In this document: piece by piece, positions 51,555-61,700 of the stretch
Layout of the letters: every line of letters begins with the position of its first letter
How positions within the stretch are numbered: position 1 is the first letter of the stretch
Source of the DNA: Oxyruncus cristatus
Taxonomy: Eukaryota; Chordata; Aves; Passeriformes; Cotingidae
Direction of reading: 5' to 3'
NCBI GenBank assembly: GCA_013399855.1
Contig: VXAY01004336.1
Coordinates: 1,112,076-1,176,075, forward strand
Length of the DNA stretch: 64,000 nt
Notes under the pieces: model-generated
What the model saw: the letters and a program-made list of their open reading frames with translations, nothing else
Told to the model about the DNA's origin: nothing
The model's database searches: none
Position numbers and translations under genes: made by a program

Positions 51555-52774
51555 AAGCCCATGGAAAAGAAAACAGACTATTTACTCAAGTTCCAAACGC
51601 TTTATTTTCCACACAGGCGTAGATGTCTAGGGGATACACACCTTTTCCCTCTGCCCTGTTAACCCACAACCTAGTACCAAAGAAGTACTAATACCAAGAA
51701 TGTACTACCTCAAGTAAACAGCCACAGCACAGCAGCACATATTTCTCTGCAATGGTGATAATTCAACCCTAGCGGAGAAGAGGGTAAAGCTGTGATGCCA
51801 CCTCTGACACGTTGTTGAGCATCTCCTCTAAGGGTAAGAAATTTTTGTATTTCTCAAATTAAAAAAAAAAAAAACAAAAAAAACCAATTCAAAAAGTGCG
51901 AGAGAAAATCTGTACGTGTACCCATATGTGAGACTGGATCTATAGAGTGAGTCTATTTCAGTTGTTTGCCAGTCAGGCCAAGTTATTGGCAGCCCTTGCA
52001 GAGTGGAGTTCCAGCTCAGTGCACAGCCACACACTCCCATAATTGGTCTACAGAGAGAGGGATTACAATGATAATTTGATATTTCATTGTATTAATTATT
52101 CAGATGTTTCTCAGTCCATCTTTTGCATATATTTTACATATAAATAATTCTGATTTGTAGAATACATTTGATATATATATATATATCATATCTCCTAGTT
52201 AAACACTAGTCAAATATGCTAGTTAGCTTAACGTTAGTTTAACAGTAGTTAAAGAACTAGTGTTCATTTTGGTGTTTCTCTGCCACCATTTCAGTATGAG
52301 ACATTTTCAGTTTGGGATATCATTCATTTGAGTTCATACTAAGAAAGACAATAAAGTTAAGTAGCAGCAGGTCATTAGAAGCTTACATATTTCACATTCA
52401 GTACACACATGCATCTTAATCCTAAATAAATTATATTAATCACAATTTAGTTATGCGGCTGCCCTATTAAATTAGATTTAGGGGCTAGAATTGACAATGA
52501 AACTAGTCTGAGTTTCACCATCTACCGTTCAGGCTTTGCATGTCCTACTGGGTATTTTTAAAATATTTAATTTTTAAAAGTAATAATCACCTATGGATAT
52601 TTAAAACACCTCTGGCATTTGACACTTATCCTCTTCCATTGTCTCTGTAATTTAGTCATCACTTAACTGAGTAATTTAGTCATAATTTAGCGTTAAATTA
52701 TGGAAAAAATATTTTTTTGGTAGAATAAAAATGAATGGTGTTAGTTTCTGGCATGGAAAGGTTCTGAAGACTCA
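51555..52774. other. No recognisable gene; AT microsatellite and TAGTT cluster
   Basis: An (AT)8 run at 52,171-52,186 is followed by a cluster of TAGTTA/TTAAC words at 52,195-52,264. AACACTAGT (52,202-52,210) and ACTAGTGTT (52,256-52,264) bracket it as an inverted repeat. A 14-A run lies near 51,860. No gene was seen. Confidence 0.55.
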
Positions 52775-53856
52775 CGTCTTCACACTGTCACACACAACAT
52801 CATTGTCTCTAAACTGGAAAGGTATGAATTTGACAGAGAGACAAGGAATTGGCTGGGTGGTCTCATTCAAAGTGTTGCAGTCCAAGTGAAGTCCAAGTGA
52901 AGAGAGGTAGTGAGCGGTATGCCTCAGGGGTTGGTGCTAGGACCAGTGATTTTTAACATCTTTGTTGGTGACGTGGAGAGTGGGATCGAGTGCACCCTCA
53001 GCAAGTTTGTTGACAACACCAAGCTGTGTGGTGTGGCTAACATACTGGAGGGCAGGGATACCATCTAGGGAGACTTGGAGAGGCTTCAGAGGTGGGCCTG
53101 TGTGAACTTCATAAAGGTCAACGAGACCAAGATCAAGGTCCAGCACCTGGGGTAAGGCAATCCGGGGTACAAATACAGCCAGGCAGAGAATAGGTTGAGA
53201 GTAGCCTTGTGGAGAAGGACATGGAGGTGTTGGTTGACAAGAAATTCAGAATAACCCAGCAATGTGTGCTCACAGCCCAGAAAGCCAACTGTGTCCTGGG
53301 CTGCATCAGAAGAAGCATGGCCAGCAGGTCAAAGAAGGTAATTCTTCTCTTCTCTACTCTGCTCTTGTGAGACCCCACCTGCTGTCCAGCTATGGGGCCT
53401 CCAACCTAAGAAGGACATGAATCTGTTGGAATGGGTCCAGTGGAGGGTGAGGAAGGTGATCAGAGGGCTGGAGCACCTCTCTTATGACAACAGACTGAGA
53501 GAGTTGGGGTTGTTCAACCTGGTGAAGAGAAGGCTAGGAGAGACCTTCCAGTACTTAATGTGGGCCTACAAGAAAGCTGGAGAGGGAATTTTGTCAAGGG
53601 CATGTAGTGACAGGGCAAGAGGCAATGGCTTTAAACTGAAGGTACATTTAGATTGGATATAAAAAAGACATTTTTTATGATGTGGATGGTCAGGAAGTGG
53701 AACATGTTGCTAAGAGAGGTTGTGGATGGCCCGCCCCTGGAAGTGTTCAAGGCTGACTGGCTGGGGCCTTGAGCAACCTCAGCTAATGGAAGGGGCATTG
53801 GAACTGGATGACATTGAAGGTCCCTTCCAACCCAAACCATTCTTTGATTCTATGAT
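52775..53856 (+). mobile_element. CR1 LINE with partial reverse-transcriptase region
   Basis: The longest CR1 copy in the window, about 1.08 kb. It begins in the RT region (CACACAACATCATTGTCTC, as in CR1 'VSHNIIVSKL'), continues through MPQGLVLGPVIFNIFVGDVE, and reaches the RT catalytic box at 53,006-53,017, which reads FVDN in place of FADD. An in-frame TAG follows at 53,066. The C-terminal segment (LRELGLFNLVKRRLG, then SDRARGNGFKL) is open at 53,417-53,662. The end is CCCTTCCAACCCAAACC plus ATTCTTTGATTCTATGA. Loss of both catalytic aspartate context and frame shows it is inactive. Confidence 0.95.
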
Positions 53857-55703
53857 CTTTCATTAGAAGTCTGGGATTTGCAAACATGCTGGAATTCACA
53901 CAAGCTATTTCTAAGCAACAATCAGATGCCAAATGTTGAAGTAGCAGAAGCAGATGCAAGTTTTCCATATGCTGAAGGTCTGATTCCGTCATCAGAAAAA
54001 ATGCCCATTAATTTTACTGACATTTTCCTGAATTGAAATCTAAAAGACTAGATGATACCTCCACATGCATATTCCCCCATGAACCCTCATTGGCTGTGGG
54101 GCACTTTTTGTGGCAAGTATGAGTTTTTAGCTTTCTGGAGATAGCAAGATAAAGAGATCCATGTGGGAGTGGCAGATATCACTCAGGAACTCTGTGTCTT
54201 TCTGGAGTGGCAGCTAGAGATGAGACTACACACCTTGGAACATATCCGCTGGCAGTAAACACCACTTCAGATAACTAAAATCCATTCACATTTTCCAGTC
54301 TTTATTCAAACGTGCATTTTGAATGTGTAAAAATATAATGAATAGTTAGACCTTAGCCATCCTCCTTGTAAATTGCTCCTTAAAAACTAGAGAGATGTTT
54401 CTACCCAACTTCACATGCTCAGCTGTCCTTTTTTAGCAGTCTCACACAACTTCACTGAAAGTTTATTCCCTCTTCCATCTGGAAATGAAACTGAAACTCA
54501 GAAAAACTAAGCTATGTGTGAAGTCTGCTGCAGAATTTCAGTAATCCCTGGTATGAAATGAACCTCGCAGGTCAGGAAAAGAGTTCTCTTTTCCTTCGTT
54601 GTACATCATTATTTTTATTACAGTTCTCTGCTGAGTTATACATTTCCTTCCGAAGGGTTTACTGAATGTTGAACTGGCTTTAAATCATCTCTGTGATGAG
54701 GGGATACTGTTAAATTTCTGTATGGAGGGGAATATTCTTGTTTCTTACAGATAGTGGGAAACCAAACATAGAGAGGGAAGTAGTACAGGTGTTATTACTC
54801 CGGCTCTCTTTTTCCATGAATTACCCTGAGGATCTCCCTGAGGCCAGGCGCAGCAACTTTAAGACCACCTAGTGACTGGAATAGGGGAGGAGAATATTAG
54901 TCTAAAGCAGCTGAAAACCTGGAAACTAGGTACTTGGGATCATCTTAATATATAAAAAAAGTGTGTGGGCACAAAGCATTAAACTGTACAGCTGGGGATC
55001 CATAATCCTCAGCCTTAGGAGAACAGAATAAATCTAAGCTGTAAGCAGGGCTACACCGTCATTCAGCAAACACTTGGCAGCCAGTTCCATTTGAGAGCCA
55101 GGATGCTATACTTGGGGAGCATTCCAGCTGCACATGACTGCTTTTATTTGTACGGCTTTGGCAGTATAGCTCGAGCAGTCTGCCTCCCTCATTCCTCGGC
55201 TTGGTCGCTACCGCTTTGGTGGGTTTGTTAAGGGATCTTTTTTACTGCTTCCAAGTGCCAGATGATTTGTCTTCAGTGAATGTCAAAACATGCTTACTGT
55301 TACTTCTGCTTTTGCCCCTTATGTATGTGACCATATAGTTCCCCATGGCTGCTCACACTTATTTTTGGTCTCTTATTTTGAACCAAAGGAATACATTAGA
55401 GCACATCTAACTTGAAATACTGTTTTAAGCTCCCTACAGGGAACTGGTTTTAGATGGTCAGGTCATTCTGAGGCAAAATTTCCCTAGTATTGGCTACTTG
55501 GTAAATTGACTTGTTAGTTTGTGTCTAGCCAATGGTCAGATCAAAAGGAAAGATGCATTCACTTAAATATATAGACTAATGACAGATTTAGGATAACACT
55601 ATCTTAAGGAAGAATATGATTCACATGAAGAATATGACACTGCTGCTTAAAAAAACATGAGCTGCTAAATACATTTTAAAATCTTGCATGATCATGAGCC
55701 CAA
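53857..55703. other. No recognisable gene or repeat
   Basis: Short frames only. I found no family signature between the CR1 copy and the 22-bp tandem array. Confidence 0.5.
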
Positions 55704-55769
55704 GACACAGATGTAATAGATATCTGACACAGATATAATAGATATCTGACACAGATATAATGGATATCT
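55704..55769 (+). repeat. 22-bp tandem repeat, three copies
   Basis: The unit GACACAGATATAATAGATATCT occurs three times back to back (55,704, 55,726 and 55,748), with one substitution in each outer copy. Each unit holds the palindrome AGATATCT or GGATATCT. There are no spacers, so it is not a CRISPR-like array. Confidence 0.95.
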
Positions 55770-56313
55770 CCTGTTTATGTGATGTAGGGTACTTCCATGA
55801 CTTTTCAGCTTTCACTCCAGTTTGATGGACAGTCCTGGGAGATATTTCAGGGAACATGGAAGAGGAGATGTGGCATGTGCGGAAAAGCATCCTTCTGATT
55901 TAAATGGCTATTACAAGATTGCCAAGGTTGAAGATCTCAGTTTTCTCAGTTTTGTTTTGTTAAGTGTTTTTGCAGAGTTTGGTGGGCAGGCACTGAAACA
56001 GCAAAAGTTTGCAAACTTCATTTCACTTCATTTTGATATAGGCAAAATTCATTTCACTGCAAGGAGAAGGACATCCACTGGGATGTCCCTGCATTGGGAC
56101 ACAGATTGCCAGAAAGGTTGTGCCATCCCCATCATTGGACATCCAGCTGAACAAAGCCCTGGAAGACCAGACCCACTCTTACATCTAACGTTACACTGAC
56201 CAGGAGGATGGGCTAGAGACAGACTCTGAGTCCCTCCCAGGCTGAATCTTCATGAGATTCTTTGAGTCTGTAGATTGCTTCTTCGAGGTAACACTTTAGA
56301 AACAAGTCCTTTA
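55770..56313. other. No recognisable gene
   Basis: A 125-codon plus-strand frame at 55,822-56,199 has no recognised motif and no splice or promoter context. I do not call it a gene. Confidence 0.45.
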
Positions 56314-56367
56314 GAAGGTTTTACGTAAGGTGAAGGTTTTACATAAGGTGAAGGTTTTACATAAGGT
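56314..56367 (+). repeat. 18-bp tandem repeat, three copies
   Basis: GAAGGTTTTACATAAGGT is repeated three times (56,314, 56,332 and 56,350). The first copy has ACGTAA where the others have ACATAA, a CpG-type difference. Confidence 0.95.
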
Positions 56368-56515
56368 ACCTGTAAGGACTTGGAAAAAAAGCACAGACAA
56401 AAAGCAGTTAGCTGGAATGTAGGAGTAGTTATAGGTGAGAAAACTCACTGTTTGTGTGAGGCGGGCACCTCTTCTCCCTTCTTGCTGTTCATGGTTACTC
56501 TTGCTTACCCTAGTA

Positions 56516-56651
56516 GAGGTGATTTAGCTCAACTGGTTGGAAAATGCTGTTAATAATGGCAAGGTTGTGGGTTCAGTCACTGTGTGGACCATTCACATAA
56601 GAGTTGGACTTGATGATCCTTGTGGGTATCTTCCAATTCAGAATAATCTGT
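56516..56651 (+). mobile_element. tRNA-Ile-derived SINE (TguSINE1-like)
   Basis: The head at 56,516-56,591 follows tRNA-Ile: TTTAGCTCAACTGGTTGGAA (A box), a TGCTGTTAATAATGGC anticodon region, GTGGGTTCAGTCAC (B box) and a GGACCA end. The tail at 56,592-56,651 is CR1-like: GAGTTGGACTTGATGATCC, then TGTGGGTATCTTCCAATTCA and GAATAATCTGTAA. Compared with the copy at 39,469-39,609, the B box has lost its GATC core and the 3' octamer is degraded. It lies between two CR1 copies. It is not a functional tRNA gene. Confidence 0.88.
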
Positions 56652-57280
56652 AACCATTCATATTACAAAGGGCATTTTCCTGTAGACAAGGTAGAGAAGG
56701 TCTGTACCTCTAATTTCAAGGTGGTGCTCAAAAAAAAAAAGATATTTTCTCTTTGTATAATTGTTCAAACACAGTAAAAACATTTAAGCAAGGAAAAAAG
56801 TGATGAAAAACTCCATCACTCTTCTAGTGTTATTTTTAAAGAGTATTGTGTTAATGATTTACAGCAGCTGTGATGCATGTGAGGAGGGTGAACACAATTG
56901 AAATTATAATGCAAAAAAAATTCTATTCTTATGTGCAAAAGGATGTCTGTGAATCTTAGCTCCAGCTTCTGTCATCTGATGAAATAGAAAATCTTATTTG
57001 TCTTTCCAATCTGTTTGTCCAGGGCCCAGATCCATGCTGTAAGATGCCCAAAGATAGGACCTATTCCCAGACAGGACACTAATTCAAGGAGATGCCATTA
57101 TTTTACCTGCTCACTTTATAATGTGGGGGTTTTTTCCTATCTTCTGTATATCACCCTTTTAATTTTTATTAAAATTTTTATCGTTATTAATATTATCACT
57201 TGTTTCACCATCATGCTTGACTCACTTGGTTTTAAAAGACATTGCCCTACAGCCTATATAGCTGTGACTGCTGAAAATAA
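56652..57280. other. No recognisable gene
   Basis: The sequence is AT-rich between the SINE and the tRNA-Ala-like sequence. A 91-codon frame at 57,015-57,290 reads into the tRNA-like segment and is rejected. Confidence 0.5.
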
Positions 57281-57345
57281 GGGGAATTAGCCCAAATGGT
57301 AGCGTGTTCACTGAGCATATGATGCAGTGATGCCTACATCCTACA
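57281..57345 (+). pseudogene. tRNA-Ala(AGC)-like pseudogene fused to CR1
   Basis: The segment starts GGGGAATTAGCCCAAATGGT, which I recall as the first 20 bases of vertebrate tRNA-Ala(AGC) with one change. AGC stands at positions 34-36 (57,314-57,316), exactly where the anticodon should be, in a loop reading CTGAGCAT. The 3' half (variable loop, T arm) is more diverged, with many differences of C-to-T or G-to-A type. The anticodon stem no longer pairs fully, and no T-run terminator follows. The sequence passes at about 57,345 directly into CR1 sequence (ATGGACCACTCAGTGGAT). I therefore read it as a retrocopied or decayed tRNA, not a gene. Confidence 0.75.
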
Positions 57346-58270
57346 TTATGGACCACTCAGTGGATAAAGAATTGGCTGCATGGTCACATTCAAAGAGTTG
57401 TGGTCCACAGTGTGATGACCAAGGAGATACAAGCGACAAGTGATGTTCCTCGGGGATTCATACTGGGACTAGTATTATTGAACATCTTTGTTGGCAACAT
57501 GGACAGTGTAATTGAGTGCACCCTCAGCAAGTTTGCAGACGACACGAGGCTGAGTGGTGTGGTTGAGGCACTGGAGGGAAGGGATGCCATCTAGAGGGAC
57601 CTGGACAGGCTTCAGCGCTGGGCCTGTGAGAACCTTATGAAATTCAAGATGCTGACAGCCCAGAAAGACAACTGTATCTTGGGCCACATCAAAAGAAATG
57701 TGGCCAGTGGATCAAGGGAGGTGAATCTTCCCTCTACTCTGCTCACGTGAGATACCACCTGTGTTCAACTCTGGGACCTCCAGCATAAGAAACACATGGA
57801 CCTGCTCAAGGGGGTCAAGAGGAGAGCAACAAAGATGATCAGAGGGCTGGAGTATCTTGCCAATGAGTAAAGCCTGAGAGAGTTGGGATTGTTCAGCCTG
57901 GAGAAGGGAAGGCTTGGTGAGACTTGGAGTAGCCTTTGGTACCTTAAGGGAGCTACAAGAAAACTGGAGAGGGACTTTTTACAAGAGCATGTAGTTACAG
58001 GACATGGGAGAATGGCTTTAAACTGAAGGGTAGGTTTAGCTTAGATATAAGGAGGAAATTCTTTACTGTGAGGGTGGTAAGGTGCTAGAATAGGTTGCCC
58101 AGAGGAGTTGTGGATGCTCCATCCCTGGAAATGTTCAAGGCCAGGTTGGATCTGGCTTTGAGAAACCTGGTCTAGTGGAAGGTATCCCTGCTTGTGGGGG
58201 AACTAGGTGTTTTTGAGGGTCCCTTCCAACTCAAACTATTCTATGATTCTATGATTCTGTGATTCTATGA
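57346..58270 (+). mobile_element. CR1 LINE with RT fragment and internal deletion
   Basis: This copy is 5'-truncated at ATGGACCACTCAGTGGATAA and runs about 925 bp to four terminal octamers (ATTCTATGATTCTATGATTC and on to 58,270). The RT segment reads VPRGFILGLVLLNIFVGNMD and then CTLSKFADDT, with the FADD catalytic box intact at 57,532-57,543. An in-frame TAG follows at 57,592. Compared with the copy at 52,775, about 140 bp are missing at about 57,646 (copy 1 equivalent roughly 53,122-53,263). It continues through a [15 protein letters not shown] segment and GGTTGCCCAGAGGAGTTGTG. It is inactive. Confidence 0.95.
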
Positions 58271-61200
58271 ATGTGTTTGTACCATTAGGTGCAAGATAGG
58301 GATGTTTGTATATTCATCTGTTCTTTGAAAACATGAAGATGTGAGATAGAGACTAGTTGAAAATGCACCCATCTACACATTTTGAATATCCAGTAACACA
58401 ACCAATTAAGAGTTGGCTTCCTTGGTGTGATAACTCTACAGATTAAATCATTTTGGGCTGCAGTGGGTACTACCTCTTTTGCAGTCTGATCATCTTCTGT
58501 CTCTGATCTTGTGACCTGTGAATATATTTTACATGAGTGCTTTAGGTTACTTCCTCTAGTGAAGGATTTTCCACATGCCTCAGTGCTGAGGATTATTACT
58601 TTCCTGTTCCTTTGGTGTAAATCCATCGTCATCTGAAGTGTAAGTTATATGTACCGTCTTCTGCAGTTGCAGAGAAAAGAGGAATTTAATTTCCCTGGAC
58701 CAGTTTCTTCAAGCACTCCCTCAGGGACACCGCTGCTGAGCGGTGCCAAATGCGTTCTATGTCTAACACCTAAAGGGGGAGATTTCCAGTCCATAGACTG
58801 TGAGCACAAAGAGACTGTCACTATGAAAAGGGAAAGGTTTCTCGGTATTCCTTCTGCGTTAAACTACTAACCCCCCAGTTGTGCAAACAAATAAAGATGG
58901 CTGTTGCAGGACTATTTATGGATCTAGAGTTCAATATCCAACATAGACTAGAAAGAAGGGGCACATATTGAGAAATGAGTATCTACAGAAAGAAACCTGT
59001 GAGTGCACGAATTTTTTGAAGTCTCTGAACTTTATATGTGCAGTGCCCTTCTCCCCACTAACTGAAATTGAAACCTGAAAAGTGCTAGCTGTTGGAATCA
59101 AACCCTGAGAAACCAGGAATTCCCAAAGGTAAAATAGTCTTTCTACTTTAAACTTAAATATATTCACTTCACTAACAAAGAATCACTGTTTTGCTTCCAG
59201 AAATAGATTGATAATCAGCTTATTAGTGAAGCTGGCTATGCAAAAGACACACTTCCCAGAGACTGCTGAACAGTAACTGTGCATAATGTAGCTGAGGAAG
59301 TTGCCATATGGGGAGAAATTGGAAGCCCTGCACTGGGTGTGAAGTTGTGGTGTGATATGATAACTGAGATGAATTACTTTTGGGAGAGAGGGTCTTGCAA
59401 ATACAGGGTCAGAATTAATGATGCAAATAGCGAAACTCCTGGCAGTCATTTAATTCCTATTTAGAGAATCTGTTTTACTAAAGCAGGGTTAAGCTAGTGC
59501 AAAATCTTTACATAGCAGTTGACTTTTAATTAATTAGGGCATAGATTTTTGTGATTACTAATAAAGTCATGCACATACGTGTTCCATCTGTACTTAACAC
59601 TAAAATTGTTTTAAAGTGATAGGGACGTGACAATATAGCACACTTGGTGCTAAAATTATGTTTCAAATTTAAAAGGAAATCGAATACTTTACCCCCAGTA
59701 TTTGTTGTACTTTAGTGACAATAAATACCTAGAACACTACAATGCTAAACAATAGTGTTGATTTAGCCTTGATGCTGTTCTTAGCCCTTGCACCTTTTCA
59801 TAACACTTTTTAACAGGAACAACCCATTACAAGAGCATAAATGTTGAGGTTTGTATCCTTTTCCCCAAAATAGATTTTTCTGGAAAAATTCCATTTAATT
59901 ACTTGAAATTACTGGTCTCTAGAAAGCTACACATTCATATAAGAGATTTAAGGGTATGATAATATGTCTGAAATGTCCTGACCTTTCATGTGGTCTTCTT
60001 CAGTGCCAAGCATTTACCAATGTAGGCCATCCTGACAAAGTCCAAAAACTATGTTGAGATCCAAATCCCTTGTAGAAAATAAAAAAAAAAAATATTAAAA
60101 TAATCATCCCCTACATTGAGATCCACGATGAAACCCTGCTTCCAATGAGGCTTATGTACAGTATAGACAAACTGAACTTCCAGAGATTCCACTGAGGTCA
60201 GGATTTCACTCTAGAACCATCCTCTGCCAAAGCAACACATTTTCCAGTAATATCTTCAGCCACAGAAATTTGTTCATGATTTTCAAACAAAGACCCTAAC
60301 AGACTTCTTTTTTTCTCTCACTCCATCTCTCTTTCTGCCTCCCCATCTCTCTTTTTCCCGTTTGAGTGGATCCAAATATACATGAGTGAACATTTCCTAC
60401 TAATACCCCATAACAATGCATCAGACAGCAAATCAGAGAACAGAAAGAACTGTATTTACATGAAATTAGTTAAGAACATGCATTGCTTGCAATACCAACC
60501 TCACTCTCCAAAAACCCATCATCACCTCTACACCCCCAAAATTTGATTTTCTAGTTAGGAAAATCAGCAGGTTGAGTAAAAAGAGTATTTTCTAAATAGA
60601 AATTCTTTAGAGAAAAGGTATTGTAGTAGATTATTGTAAATATGGAGTTCTGGATAACACTAAACCCTTACAAATTTTTAGAGTTCAGAAGTTAAATTAA
60701 TCTCTATTAACATCTACCCTCTGGGATAAAATAATCACACTGCAGCTACAGTACTTTGAAACTTTTTCAGCAAAACCTGGAATCAGACTGAACTCAAATA
60801 TCAGCTCATGTTTTCATACTTACCCAATACTTCAGCCAGGTCCCCCACAGTTTATAGAATTTTTAGTTAACTTGGACAAAGTTTTGAGCAAACCTGGGGT
60901 TAATTATTACTTCATGTAGAAACCATGATAAACACTGTGGTTTTGTAGAATTTTAATTCAAAACTAGGCAAGACTTGTGGGTTTTGGCTGAGCATCACTG
61001 AGTTTCAGTCATGTATTAACCCAAAACTGAAAACAAAAATTGCCTCTGGTAATGTTTTAAAAAATCCAGGGCATTGAAACTGCACACAACTGAGTTGAAT
61101 ACACTTCTATTTGCAGCTTGGCAAGCTGTCTCATGACTTTCTATGAACACCTGGTGACAACTCTTCATGCCAACAACATGAACTGTTGTGGTATTGCAGA

Positions 61201-61416
61201 GTTTTTTTCCCTTGCGTCTTGAACGTTGCAAGGGATCACATCACATTTTGGGATTTTCCTGTTAATACCCGGACCTGTAACACACCAGCATGACATACGT
61301 TGGTCTCTGTGTGCTTGAGATACGTACCTTTAGGAAAAAGTATTAGGTCTTTCAGGTTTCAGAGATAAAACTTCCTTCTCTGCTCTATGACATCTGTTAA
61401 GTCTGTGCCCAAACTC
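58271..61416. other. No recognisable gene or transposon
   Basis: Frames are 115 codons or fewer (58,285-58,632 minus strand) with no recognised motif. AT-rich with short A runs (about 60,080). No repeat end was seen. Confidence 0.45.
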
Positions 61417-61700
61417 AGAAAAAAGGGAAGGGAAAGAAAGGAAAGGGGAAAGAGGAAAGGTAAGGGGAAAGGGAAAGTGGAAAGGGTAAGGAAAAAAGGG
61501 AAGGGGAAGAAGAAGGAGAAGGGGAACAGGAAAGGCAAAGGGAAAGGGAAAGGAGAAAAAGGAAGGAAAAAGGAAGGTAGAGAAGGGAAGGGAAAAGGAG
61601 GGGAGGGAGGAGAAGGAGGGAAGGGAGAAAAAGTGGAGGAGAGGGAAAGGGAAGGGGGGGAGGTGAGGTGAGGAGAGGCAAGGAAAGCAAAAGGAAAGGA
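61417..61700 (+). repeat. Degenerate GGGAAA/GGAAA purine tract
   Basis: Nearly all bases are A or G, with a handful of T and C. The words drift between GGGAAAGG, GGAGGGAGG and, at the right edge, GGAAAGGAAA. It is the decayed shoulder of the tandem array that follows. Confidence 0.95.

Noticed and set aside
51332..51662. Hydrophobic F/C/V-rich membrane-protein-like frames
   Set aside because: They are direct translations of the GT-rich low-complexity tract.
55704..55769. CRISPR-like repeat array
   Set aside because: The three 22-bp units are directly adjacent with no spacers, and the genome is vertebrate.
57281..57345. Functional tRNA-Ala gene
   Set aside because: The anticodon stem and T arm are degraded, no T-run terminator follows, and the sequence runs straight into CR1.
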